A DNA stretch of 64,000 nucleotides from Adhaeribacter radiodurans (GTDB lineage: Bacteria > Bacteroidota > Bacteroidia > Cytophagales > Hymenobacteraceae): positions 1,116,001 to 1,180,000 of the forward strand of contig NZ_CP055153.1 in the NCBI RefSeq assembly GCF_014075995.1, written 5' to 3'. Below, piece after piece: positions 45,778-54,819 of this stretch; positions within the stretch are counted from its first letter, which is position 1; every line of letters starts with the position of its first letter. The notes under the pieces were generated by a model, which was given only the letters and a program-made list of their open reading frames with translations, was not told where the DNA came from and did no database searches. A program made the position numbers and the translations under genes.

Positions 45778-46634
45778 TACGAAAAACTTTCCTACTTATA
45801 CATGTTATTATGATTATCAGGATACACCTTTCAGTATAATTCTTAATGTGGTTATTACCTTAGTAGTTCTAAGTTCATAAGGTAAAAAAACAACTATAAG
45901 CATTGAAAGAGTTGTAAATTAAAAGATCAAATACAGATTCATCTCTCTCCAGTAGCCAAGCTATGAACCAGCGTTAGTTAAGAAGATGAATTAACCTCCG
46001 AAAGATTAAAAGTTATAGATTTATCTAAATGAAGATAAGGTGAAACATCAATGGCAGAAATGTAAATAGAAAAAAATAAAACCAGTGACAAAAACCAAAA
46101 TCTTCAGAAGTGCCAAATGATAAAATTAAAAATTGAAATTGGTGGAACTTTAATTGTGGCTTCAAAGGGAAAATAATGTTGGCTTGGTTCAGTTAAACTA
46201 AAGCTTGTAATTTTTAATTTCATATAATACCAATTAAGTATTTGATTTATAATTATCAACTAAGTATAATTTATCAAAGTAAATTTATACCTGGCTAGGA
46301 TCTGGTGTAAACTATATCTATATACTAAATATTAGATATTGAAAGTTATCGTCGAAATATATAGTCATTCAATTTTACTAGGGTAATTTTAGTTAATAAA
46401 TATTAAAAAAAAAAAGATTTTTAATTAAATTATTATATTTTGCAATTAAAATAATGGAATGGCATTTATTCTATTTAATTACTTCTTATTGTCTTTTTTA
46501 TGGAATTTTTTTTCATTTAAAAATGTGTTTACTTTTATTTATAAATTATATTTGTTAATATAAAGATTAAATTGTAATTTCTTTAGGAGAGTTGTGGGAA
46601 ATATTATAAATAAGATTTATCGGTATTAAAGTAT
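45778..46634. other. Divergent intergenic region, no gene recognised
   Basis: About 860 bases between divergent genes. The sequence is very AT-rich, particularly 46330-46560. No protein family, tRNA or terminator is visible. It must hold divergent promoters for the - strand operon (from 45777) and the sugar-phosphate transferase (from 46635). A TTTG near 46551-46554 may be part of a Bacteroidota -33 element, but the pairing is not certain. Confidence 0.4.
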
Positions 46635-48029
46635 ATGACGCACAAATACACCACCTATTTTAAATGGATAAATATAGTATTCGATTACTTAATCCTAAAT
46701 ATTTGTCTCTTTTTGGCTCTTAGTTTTGATGGGGCTCTTTCCTTGTCTGGACATTTATCTGAACTAAACAAACTGGAGCTACTGCTTTTAAATCTTATTT
46801 GGTTCTACTGTGCAAAATTATTCGGCTTATATAATAATGTTTTAGATCGGGATGCTTTGCCTACTATGAAGGCCTCTATTTTGGCTATTGTAGTATATTT
46901 TGTAGGTATTTATTTACTCTCCTTAACTTTTCCCCTTTTAGATTTCACTTTTACCTTTTTATTCGTTTTTCAGCTATCTTTATTTATTTTATTAACTTCC
47001 TGGAAGTTTTACTTCCTCGCTTTAAGGAGAGCCAAGCGAAAATTTTGGATAGATTGTACCCGTATTGTAGTTCTAGGAGCTGGCCGGGCGGGGGTAGAAG
47101 TAAGTAAATTTTTTAATTCTAACCCTCAATTAGGTTATAAAGTAGAAGGGATTTTTGATGATAGTGTTTCTGGAATGGTGGATGATCAACCTGTATTAGG
47201 TAATGTGGAGGATTGTTTTTCTTACATGAAGGCTGCGGGCATCTCAGAAGTTTATTGTGCTTTACCAAACAAAGAAGTGAGCAGAATAAAAAGCTTGGTG
47301 AAGGAGGCAGATAAACAAATGGTTCGATTTAAGATGGTGCCGGATATAAATGATTTTATTGAGCATGATGTTATTAGCGGTAAAAACGTTAAATTTTCAG
47401 TACTAACACCCCGCGTTGAGCCCTTAGAGAATAAATTTAATGAACTTCGAAAACGCTTATTTGACATTGGTTTTTCTTTGTTCGTGGTTATTTTCCTACT
47501 TAGTTGGCTTATACCCCTACTGGGTTTAATTATCAAATGGAATTCTAATGGGCCGGTATTTTTTAAACAACTACGTTCCGGAAAAGACAATAAGCCTTTT
47601 TACTGCTTTAAATTTAGAACAATGACGGTTAACTCTGATTCTGACAGTGTGCAAGCGCGGAAAGGTGATATGCGGGTAACTAAAGTGGGTGCTTTTCTTC
47701 GGAAAACCAGTATAGATGAACTACCTCAGTTTATAAATGTATTGCTCGGGGATATGTCGGTGGTTGGCCCAAGACCACATATGCTGAAACAAACTGAAGA
47801 TTATTCAGTTTTAATTGATACATATATGGTTCGTCAGTTCCTTACCCCAGGTATTACTGGGTGGGCGCAGGTAAATGGCTTTAGAGGAGAAACCAAAGAA
47901 ACCGAAGCCATGTCGAAGCGGGTGGAAGCTGATTTATGGTACCTAGAGAACTGGTCTTTATTGTTAGATATACGAATTGTGTTATTAACTATATGGCAAG
48001 CAATTAAAGGTAACGAAAATGCCTATTAA
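46635..48029 (+). CDS. Undecaprenyl-phosphate sugar phosphotransferase (WcaJ/WbaP class)
   Basis: The initiating enzyme that moves a hexose-1-phosphate to undecaprenyl phosphate. The 464 residues have four N-terminal helices, a central Rossmann-like CoA-binding_3 domain (RIVVLGAGRAGVEVSKFF) and, after a fifth helix, the bacterial sugar transferase catalytic domain. This last domain contains KRLFDIGFSLF, GPVFFKQLRSGKDNKPF, CFKFRTM, DELPQFINVLLGDMSVVGPR and ITGWAQVNGFRG. All expected conserved segments are present. It lies at the far end of the island from wzc, in divergent orientation to the - strand operon. The sugar is probably glucose or galactose but could be another hexose. Confidence 0.94.
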   Translation: MTHKYTTYFKWINIVFDYLILNICLFLALSFDGALSLSGHLSELNKLELLLLNLIWFYCAKLFGLYNNVLDRDALPTMKASILAIVVYFVGIYLLSLTFPLLDFTFTFLFVFQLSLFILLTSWKFYFLALRRAKRKFWIDCTRIVVLGAGRAGVEVSKFFNSNPQLGYKVEGIFDDSVSGMVDDQPVLGNVEDCFSYMKAAGISEVYCALPNKEVSRIKSLVKEADKQMVRFKMVPDINDFIEHDVISGKNVKFSVLTPRVEPLENKFNELRKRLFDIGFSLFVVIFLLSWLIPLLGLIIKWNSNGPVFFKQLRSGKDNKPFYCFKFRTMTVNSDSDSVQARKGDMRVTKVGAFLRKTSIDELPQFINVLLGDMSVVGPRPHMLKQTEDYSVLIDTYMVRQFLTPGITGWAQVNGFRGETKETEAMSKRVEADLWYLENWSLLLDIRIVLLTIWQAIKGNENAY

Positions 48030-48059
48030 TTGCTGAATAGGTAAGTTAATAGACAATTT

Positions 48060-48224
48060 TTATTGAGAGAAATTAGTCTGGAAGAAAAGCCTGATAGATT
48101 GTATTGCAGAAGAAAAGAAGGTTTTACCTGAAAAACCTTTAGCTACTATTTTTGTAAAAGAAGCTAGTGCCAACCCTAATAAAGCACCTATTATTCCGTA
48201 GATCAAAAATTCGATAAGAACCAT
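48060..48224 (-). CDS. Possible small membrane protein (54 residues)
   Basis: A short - strand frame that begins MVLIEFLIYGIIGALLGLAL and then has a basic, Ser/Phe-rich tail ending FFQTNFSQ. The first 25 residues look like a single membrane helix. No family is recognised, no clear ribosome-binding site is visible, and it runs opposite to the sugar transferase gene that ends 30 bases away. It could be spurious; the membrane-helix pattern is the only reason to list it. Confidence 0.3.
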   Translation of the reverse strand: MVLIEFLIYGIIGALLGLALASFTKIVAKGFSGKTFFSSAIQSIRLFFQTNFSQ

Positions 48225-48807
48225 TTTATAATATTTTATTGATACTCCTGCTTATACTTTATTTTCTTACGTAAAAACTAATATTTAAGTTATAAGAGCG
48301 ATAAACCTTAGTTAACTAAAAGAATTATTTTAAAATTATAAATGTTTCAGAAGCCCGCTTAAATAGATACTATTTATTTGTACATTTAGTGAATAGATTG
48401 AATTTAGTCTAACACTTTTCTTAATTAGATGCAATATGACAGGAAGGGCTTTGGGAGGATCTTTAACTTTAGGAAGAATCAATTATTAGAGAGGATTTTA
48501 TATCAAATTATAAGAAGCGCCCGGTTACTATAAAACATCACTAAACCTCTTCATTCTTCTCTTATCCTTAAGGCTTTTAAGAAAACCCATTTTGCACTCC
48601 TAACTGTGCTGGGAAAGTAGTCAACTCAATTGGCATTTTATAAAGATATGCTTTGTAAGCTACTAACCATTTTAACTTTACTTTCTAAAAGTACTTTCAA
48701 GTAAGCATCATTCAGGTAAAAATTACGTTTATTCGTGTTTCAGGAATAAAAACACGAACTGGTGCAGGCAAAACATAATAAAAATAGCGTACCGGTAATT
48801 TGCCTTT
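48225..48807. other. Intergenic region at the compositional boundary
   Basis: Nearly 580 bases without a supported gene. It marks the change from AT-rich polysaccharide-island sequence to the visibly GC-richer chromosome that follows. No integrase, tRNA or attachment-site repeat was found that would explain the boundary. Confidence 0.5.
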
Positions 48808-49710
48808 ATGAAAAAGAAAATCTTAATAACAGGTTCTAACGGGCTACTGGGCCAAAAACTAGTAGATTTATTATTGCCGAATTCGAACGTTGAATTAATT
48901 GCGACCTCCAGGGGAGAGAATAAATTGGCGGCTCTTTTTCCGGAGCTAAATTTTGTTTCGCTGGATGTTACGAACCCTGCTGAAGTGGAACGGGTAATCG
49001 CGGTGTACCAGCCCTCGCATATAATACATACGGCGGCCATGACCAATGTAGATGAATGCGAAATTAACCGGGAAGCGTGCTGGAAACTGAATGTAGATGC
49101 AGTAGCGAACCTGGTGAAAGCGGCAACCGAAAATAAAGCGCATTTTATTCATTTATCCACTGACTTTATCTTTGATGGCCAATCGGGACCTTACGATGAG
49201 GAGGCTGCTCCGAACCCCATAAGTTATTATGGCGAAAGTAAGTTAGCAGCCGAAGAACTGGTAAAACAAAGTACGGAACCTTGGGCAATTGTACGTACGG
49301 TGTTGGTGTACGGGATTGTGCACGATTACGGCCGCTCCAACATTGTGCTTTGGGTAAAAAACAACCTGGAAAATCAGAAACCGATTAAAGTAGTAGATGA
49401 TCAGTTCCGGTCCCCAACCCTGGCCGAAGATTTAGCAGTGGGTTGCTGGTTGATTGCGGAACAGGATGCAGAGGGGATTTTTAATATTTCGAGTAAAGAA
49501 ATTTTAACGCCTTATGCCATGGCACTGCAAGTAGCCGATTATTTTAAACTAAACACTTTTTACATTACCCGGGCCGATGCTGCCAGTTTTTCGCAGACCG
49601 CTAAACGGCCCGCCCGTACCGGATTTATTATTACTAAAGCCGAGGAACAATTGAATTTTCGGCCCCGAACTTTTTCGGAAGGAATTGCCGTTGTGGCCAA
49701 TCAGCTTTAG
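48808..49710 (+). CDS. RmlD-like SDR reductase (dTDP-4-dehydrorhamnose reductase family)
   Basis: An extended SDR enzyme of 300 residues. The NAD(P) loop is ILITGSNGLLGQKLVDLLL, the active-site Thr/Ser is in STDFIFDG and the Tyr-x3-Lys is in YYGESKLAAEE. HTAAMTNVDECEIN and the late VVDDQFRSPTLAEDLAVGCW are RmlD_sub_bind features. No rmlABC genes are adjacent, so the substrate need not be dTDP-rhamnose; several reductases of this group have other roles. Its DNA composition resembles the following chromosome genes, not the island. Confidence 0.86.
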   Translation: MKKKILITGSNGLLGQKLVDLLLPNSNVELIATSRGENKLAALFPELNFVSLDVTNPAEVERVIAVYQPSHIIHTAAMTNVDECEINREACWKLNVDAVANLVKAATENKAHFIHLSTDFIFDGQSGPYDEEAAPNPISYYGESKLAAEELVKQSTEPWAIVRTVLVYGIVHDYGRSNIVLWVKNNLENQKPIKVVDDQFRSPTLAEDLAVGCWLIAEQDAEGIFNISSKEILTPYAMALQVADYFKLNTFYITRADAASFSQTAKRPARTGFIITKAEEQLNFRPRTFSEGIAVVANQL

Positions 49711-49948
49711 GAATAAAAAAGTAAAACTTGCTTTAGTAAATCGCCAACAGTAGTTGATTACTAGTAACCTGTAATAGCGTTTCTACTGTTTATAAATAAA
49801 GTTAATTTACTCAAAAAGCAGTATTGTGGGCGAACTAAATTTATTCTTTTAGCTTTTATTCTTTATTCACAAGCTTGGCAAACAACTTTAACCTTTAGGC
49901 GAGGTTTGATGAGTGGGTAGAAAAAGTAATTATAATAATATCAGATTA

Positions 49949-50908
49949 ATGAAGAGCATAAAACGCTGGATTCGTGACTACTTTCATTTTAATCAACGCG
50001 AAACCAACGGCTTTATTCTTTTAATTCTAGCACTTGCCATAATTGCCGTTTTTCCTTTTTTGTGGAAGCCGAAAGAAGTAACTTATGATCTAACACGTGA
50101 CAGGCAAATATTAGATAGTCTGGCAGTTCAACTGGAAACCAGTCCTTATGACCTATCCCGCCCAAAGAAGGAAATAGCCGTTATTGAGCCAATTCCACCA
50201 GAACTATTACAGCCCTTTGATCCGAATAAACTTACTCAGGCCGAGTGGGAAAAATTTGGTTTGCCGTCTTATGTTGCTAAACGGCTGCTTACGTACCGTG
50301 ATAAAGCGCACGGATTTACTTATAAAGATCAAATCCAGCGTATTTACGGATTTCCGCCCGAACTGTACACGCAACTAGAACCTTATATTACTTTACCCGC
50401 TAAAAATAATAATAAGGCCTTCGCGTATTCTGAAAGAAAAAACGAACGTTCTTATCCGAATTATCCCGAAAGGACAAAACCTACGTTTACTCCTAGGCCT
50501 TTTATTCTAAGACCGTTTGATATTAATACAGCCGATACTATTCAATTAAAACAGCTCCGAGGCATTGGGTCAAAATTGGCCACCCGGATTGTAAAGTTTC
50601 GGGATAAATTAGGTGGTTTCGAGAACCTGGAACAGCTCCGCGAAGTGTATGGCCTACCCGCCGAAATGGTAGATAGCTTACGGAAGTACACTTTTGTAGA
50701 TAAAAGTTTTCAGGCGAATAAAGTAAATATTAATGCGGCTACCTTGGCGCAATTGCAGCAACATCCGTATCTGGGTTATAAACTGGGCCGGCACATTGTA
50801 GCTTATCGAACGCAACACGGACCTTTTTCGTCCCTCGACGATCTTCGCAATATTAAAACTTTAGACGAGGCTACTTACCAGAAAATTAAACCATACCTCA
50901 CTCTATAG
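49949..50908 (+). CDS. Membrane-anchored helix-hairpin-helix protein (ComEA-like repeats)
   Basis: The ATG at 49949 is preferred (MKSIKRWIRDYFHFNQRETN); a frame from a GTG at 49913 would add 12 residues. The 319-residue protein has a single membrane helix (FILLILALAIIAVFPFL), a proline-rich spacer, and three helix-hairpin-helix units. The units are recognisable around AEWEKFGLPSYVAKRLLTYR, DIKNTA-like DINTADTIQLKQLRGIGSKL and NINAATLAQLQQHPYLGYKL. Proteins with repeated HhH units of this form occur widely in Bacteroidota and are named after ComEA, but a role in DNA uptake has not been established for them. It is a single gene with no clear operon partner. Confidence 0.8.
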   Translation: MKSIKRWIRDYFHFNQRETNGFILLILALAIIAVFPFLWKPKEVTYDLTRDRQILDSLAVQLETSPYDLSRPKKEIAVIEPIPPELLQPFDPNKLTQAEWEKFGLPSYVAKRLLTYRDKAHGFTYKDQIQRIYGFPPELYTQLEPYITLPAKNNNKAFAYSERKNERSYPNYPERTKPTFTPRPFILRPFDINTADTIQLKQLRGIGSKLATRIVKFRDKLGGFENLEQLREVYGLPAEMVDSLRKYTFVDKSFQANKVNINAATLAQLQQHPYLGYKLGRHIVAYRTQHGPFSSLDDLRNIKTLDEATYQKIKPYLTL

Positions 50909-51386
50909 CTAATCCATAAAATCTTTCTGAATCATAGATAAATCTATCTCCTAAAAAATATTAAAAACTAAACTTAAACTTTAAAGGAGTAGGAGTTGCT
51001 CTAAAGTTAGAGTTTCTAATAACAAAAGTGAGGTTTAAAACATCATGAATTGTTTATTTAGAATCCAAAAGCAACTGACACCAGTTTGGCTATGGAGGGC
51101 CTTCTAAGGTTGTGGTTCTGCGCAGCAGAATTCCAACGATAAGGTCGAGGAAAGAAGAAAATAAGAATAATAGCATCTCTTACGCTGTTTTTAAGGGAGA
51201 TACCGTAGGGAGATGGACTAACCGAGACCCAAAGGCCAGGAGGCAAACTTGAATCATCATATTATTTAGTACCGTTGCATGGGGCTTGAAAAGACTTCAA
51301 GTGAAATCAATTGAAATGGGTTTAAGAAAGCTTATCGAGAAAGATAATATTCTCGTTTATTAGCTTTATAAAAATTCAAATCTTGT
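50909..51386. other. Intergenic region with an unexplained GC-richer patch
   Basis: About 480 bases. The patch 51060-51260 is richer in G+C than its surroundings and has no recognisable protein in either strand. A 62-codon - strand frame at 51058-51246 gives no family. It may be a relic or a structured RNA; I could not derive a convincing fold. Confidence 0.35.
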
Positions 51387-52250
51387 ATGCTGCTGGAAAA
51401 AGTATTTACTATTTATGTGTTTTTCCAAACCTTGTTGTGCGGCTGTTCTGCTGACCGTCGACACGCCGGATTTCTGGTGAAAGAAATGCCCTACAGCATT
51501 AAGAAAGTAGGTAAGATGGATAAGCGGGAAGTAAAAGAAAGCTCAGGCCTAGAGCTTGCTCCGGACGAAATTACCTTATGGACACACGCCGACAGTGGCA
51601 ACCCTCCCCAACTTTACCATATAAACGCAACTGGTAAATTGTTGAAAACAGTAAATATTCCGCATGCCTCTAATCTAGATTGGGAAGATTTAGCCAAAGA
51701 CAATAAGGGATATCTATATATTGGTGATTTGGGCAATAATAGTAACAGCCGGAAAAACCTGCGCATTTTTCGGGTAAAGGAAAGTAATATGTCTCAGGTA
51801 GATACTATTTCTTTTTCGTACTCCGATCAAAAAGCATTTCCACCGGTAAAAAAAGATTGGAATTTTAACTGCGAAGCATTCTTTTACTACCAGGATAGCT
51901 TATATCTTTTCTCCAAAAACCGGAATCCGCGCGAAAAAGTAAAAATGTACAAAATACCGGCGCAACCTGGCTCTTACCAGGCAAAAGTGGTAGATAGTTT
52001 AAACTTTGCTTCGCGAATTACTGCGGCTGATATTAGTCCGGATGGCCAAATGGTTGCGCTACTCGGTTACGGTAATCTTTATCTTTTTCATATGAATGGT
52101 GGCTCTACGTTCTTCTCCGGTAAAAAATACTGTCTGGCTATTCCGCAATCTGGTCAGGCCGAAGCGTTGGTTTTTCTAAATAATAAGGATTTACTACTTA
52201 GCAATGAAGGCGGTAAGATCTTTCGAGCGGTAAAGAAAAAGGAAAAGTAA
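51387..52250 (+). CDS. Beta-propeller-like putative lipoprotein
   Basis: A protein of 287 residues with an N-terminal hydrophobic segment followed by LLCGCSADR, a plausible lipobox with Cys near position 19. The mature part has repeated strand-rich units such as ELAPDEITLWTHADSGNPPQ, DNKGYLYIGDLGNNSNSRKN and AADISPDGQMVALLGYGNLY. These fit a six- or seven-bladed beta-propeller, as in SdiA-regulated/NHL-like proteins. No enzyme motif is visible. It should be an envelope protein of unknown function. The ATG at 51387 is the first in frame and gives the signal peptide. Confidence 0.65.
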   Translation: MLLEKVFTIYVFFQTLLCGCSADRRHAGFLVKEMPYSIKKVGKMDKREVKESSGLELAPDEITLWTHADSGNPPQLYHINATGKLLKTVNIPHASNLDWEDLAKDNKGYLYIGDLGNNSNSRKNLRIFRVKESNMSQVDTISFSYSDQKAFPPVKKDWNFNCEAFFYYQDSLYLFSKNRNPREKVKMYKIPAQPGSYQAKVVDSLNFASRITAADISPDGQMVALLGYGNLYLFHMNGGSTFFSGKKYCLAIPQSGQAEALVFLNNKDLLLSNEGGKIFRAVKKKEK

Positions 52251-52372
52251 TATACTGTTTAATTTGCCAACTGTTCTCTAAACTCATTTCATGGACGTAT
52301 TTTTTAATAATTTATAATGTTATTGAAACATATTTATTCTGCACTTTATAGAAAGAAGGTATAAGTTAATAG

Positions 52373-52410
52373 TTCTCTAAAATGGGTTTTTAGTAAACCA
52401 TTTCAGAGAA
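52373..52410. terminator. Imperfect hairpin downstream of the propeller gene
   Basis: The segments TTCTCTAAAATGG (from 52373) and CCATTTCAGAGAA (to 52410) form an imperfect stem with one mismatch around a T/A-rich loop. It lies about 120 bases after the stop at 52250 and 90 bases before the TonB-dependent receptor. There is no clean T tract, so a terminator role is tentative. Confidence 0.35.
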
Positions 52411-52498
52411 GACTTTAAATTATAGATCAACCTCAACACCTTGCTAAATAACTTTTCTGATCTTTCTTTTTCTCGTCTGCTGGTGCGTATAATATTTT

Positions 52499-54661
52499 AT
52501 GCAAAAAATATTTTTAGGATTGTTTCTGCTGGTAAGCAGTCTGAATGTTGAGGCGCAAAATTCATTAATCTGCCTTGTTCGGGATAGTGTTACCAATATT
52601 CCATTGCCGGGAGTTACCATTATGCTCAATCATACAACTAATGGTACAACTACTGATGCTAACGGCAAGGCTACGTTACCAAACATACCTAATGGCCCAC
52701 AAAGCATTTTATTTAGTTTTCTGGGTTATGCTAAAAAGCAAGTTAAATTTACCTTTCCATTAAATAGCTCTAACCAAACACAATCAATTTTATTAGCTCC
52801 TGTAATAGCTGCTTTAGACGAAATATATATTACCTCTACCCGAACAAATGCTCGTATTGAGGATCTGCCTATTCGGGTAGAAGTACTAGGCCAGGAAGAG
52901 ATGGACGAAGAAAGCACGATTGTTCCCGGAAATATTACTAGTATTCTAGGCGATTTAGCCATTATTACGGTGCAGCGTTCTAATCCGGTTAATGCTAATG
53001 ACGTTATCCGGATGCAAGGCTTAGATGCGCGCTATACTCAAATCTTAAGGGATGGTTTGCCGCTTTACGGCGGCTTTTCAGGTAGTTTGGGCGTATTGTC
53101 AATTCCGCCGCTCGATTTAAGACAAGTGGAAATTATTAAAGGCTCGGCTTCTACGCTTTATGGAGGCGGGGCTATTGGCGGTTTGCTTAATTTTATTTCA
53201 AAAACACCTACCGATTCAACTCAAAATATTTTTTTACTAAATGCGAGTACTTTAAAAGAATATAATGTTAACTCGTTTTTATCCAGAAAATGGAAGAAAG
53301 CGGGCTATACTATTTATGCCGGCGCTAACTACAAACAAGCTAACGACGTGAACCATGATGGTTTTGCCGAAGTACCCTTTGATGAATATAATACTATTCA
53401 CCCGCGCTGGTTTTTCTACCTAAAACCCGGAACGGATTTAACGATTGGGTATAGCGGCACTTATAATCAGCGCCAAGGTGGTGATTGGAAGGCTATCCGC
53501 AATCATCCTACCATTAATCATCCTTTTTTACAAAAGGAAAAAATTTTCCGGAACATGCTGGAAATTCAGCTCAATCATCAGGTAAATGCTCAACGTAAAT
53601 TTAACTTAAAATCTGCCGGAAACATTTTTAAACGGGAAATGCAATTACCTAATTTTGCTTTTACCGGTACTCAATATAATTCATATACCGAAGTCAATAA
53701 TTTATGGCAACTTCCTAAGCAAAGTGTAATAGTAGGTGTGAACGTAACTACGGAGGCATTTAGAAAAATTGAACCTGATTTAGTGTTATTTAAAAATTAT
53801 ACTAACATGGTGCCAGGTGTTTTTGTACAGCACGACTGGCAAGTCTGGCCAAAATTATCACTTGAAACCGGGCTGCGCTTTGATCATCATAACCGTTTCG
53901 GAAACTTTGTTTTGCCGCGACTTTCCTTTTTCTATAAGCCAATACGCAACCTATCGGGTCGGGTGGCTTTTGGTACGGGCTACAAAGCGCCCACTTTATT
54001 TGATTTTTCCGATCCTTCGCTTACATTAATTGACTTTGCTAAAAATACAAAAGCAGAGAAATCGCAGGGCATAAATGCAGACCTTAATTATAATATTCTC
54101 TTATGGGATTCACTTAGTATAAGCTTAAATCAGGCGTTTTATTATACCCATATAAACCACATAAATGTGCTGGTTTCTAATACAGCTGGTCAGCAAACAT
54201 TAATTAACACCGATTACCATGTAGTTAGTTACGGAACTGATACCTACGCACGTATCGAATATAATTCCTTAGAATTGTATGTTGGATATAATCATACGTA
54301 CGCTTACCATAAAAATACCCAGGTTAAATTTAATATGCCTTTCAATCCTAAAGATAAGTTTTCGACAACCTTGGCTTACGAAAAAGAGGGAAATTGGCGA
54401 ACCGGAATGGAGGCTAGCTACAGTGGCAATCAGTATTTATTCAATAATCAAAAAGTGAAAAATTATTGGTTTATGGCTGGTATGATAGAGAAAAAATTTG
54501 GCAGCAATAGCTTAGTAGTAAATTGCGAAAACATTTTTGATGTGCGTCAGTCTAAATATGAACCCTTAGTAGAGGGAACCATAACCACTCCGGTATTTAG
54601 GCCTCTTTGGATGCCAGTAGAAGGGCGGGTAGTAAATGTTTCTCTTAAAATTTTGTTGTGA
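52499..54661 (+). CDS. TonB-dependent outer-membrane receptor
   Basis: The protein has 720 residues. A signal peptide (MQKIFLGLFLLVSSLNVEAQ) is followed by a carboxypeptidase-like regulatory domain (about 22-100; VRDSVTNIPLPGVTIML and TTDANGKATLPNIPNG). The plug is at about 115-235 (PIRVEVLGQEEMDEEST, RMQGLDARYTQILRDGLPLY and GSASTLYGGGAIGGLLNFIS). A 22-strand barrel ends in SLKILL. This is the short, vitamin- or siderophore-type class rather than the SusC class: it lacks a SusD partner and is far below 1000 residues. The substrate is unknown; iron complexes or cobalamin are typical. It follows the propeller gene in the same direction and might be regulated by the same conditions. Confidence 0.93.
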   Translation: MQKIFLGLFLLVSSLNVEAQNSLICLVRDSVTNIPLPGVTIMLNHTTNGTTTDANGKATLPNIPNGPQSILFSFLGYAKKQVKFTFPLNSSNQTQSILLAPVIAALDEIYITSTRTNARIEDLPIRVEVLGQEEMDEESTIVPGNITSILGDLAIITVQRSNPVNANDVIRMQGLDARYTQILRDGLPLYGGFSGSLGVLSIPPLDLRQVEIIKGSASTLYGGGAIGGLLNFISKTPTDSTQNIFLLNASTLKEYNVNSFLSRKWKKAGYTIYAGANYKQANDVNHDGFAEVPFDEYNTIHPRWFFYLKPGTDLTIGYSGTYNQRQGGDWKAIRNHPTINHPFLQKEKIFRNMLEIQLNHQVNAQRKFNLKSAGNIFKREMQLPNFAFTGTQYNSYTEVNNLWQLPKQSVIVGVNVTTEAFRKIEPDLVLFKNYTNMVPGVFVQHDWQVWPKLSLETGLRFDHHNRFGNFVLPRLSFFYKPIRNLSGRVAFGTGYKAPTLFDFSDPSLTLIDFAKNTKAEKSQGINADLNYNILLWDSLSISLNQAFYYTHINHINVLVSNTAGQQTLINTDYHVVSYGTDTYARIEYNSLELYVGYNHTYAYHKNTQVKFNMPFNPKDKFSTTLAYEKEGNWRTGMEASYSGNQYLFNNQKVKNYWFMAGMIEKKFGSNSLVVNCENIFDVRQSKYEPLVEGTITTPVFRPLWMPVEGRVVNVSLKILL

Positions 54662-54746
54662 AGATTATTTATTGTGAGGGGTTACAATAGTCAACGAATC
54701 ATTCTACACCCAACATTTGCCTGCAATCTTCTATCCGTATTTGAAT

Positions 54747-54780
54747 TTTCCGGTAAAAAAATATAGCATCCTACCGGAAA
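54747..54780. promoter_or_regulatory. Perfect 9-bp inverted repeat before leuB
   Basis: TTTCCGGTA at 54747-54755 and TACCGGAAA at 54772-54780 are perfectly complementary with a 16-base AT-rich loop. The repeat lies between the TonB-receptor stop (54661) and the leuB start at 54820. It may end the upstream transcript or be a binding site or leader hairpin for leuB; no T tract follows it on either strand. Confidence 0.55.
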
Positions 54781-54819
54781 CTGCTTACTTTTGGCCTCCA
54801 TCAGAAAAACAGCTTGTTC

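Noticed and set aside
48808-49710. Complete dTDP-rhamnose pathway
   Set aside because: Only an RmlD-like reductase is present; rmlA, rmlB and rmlC are absent, so the substrate is left open.
51058-51246. A 62-codon - strand frame
   Set aside because: No family resemblance, no start context, and composition does not favour coding.
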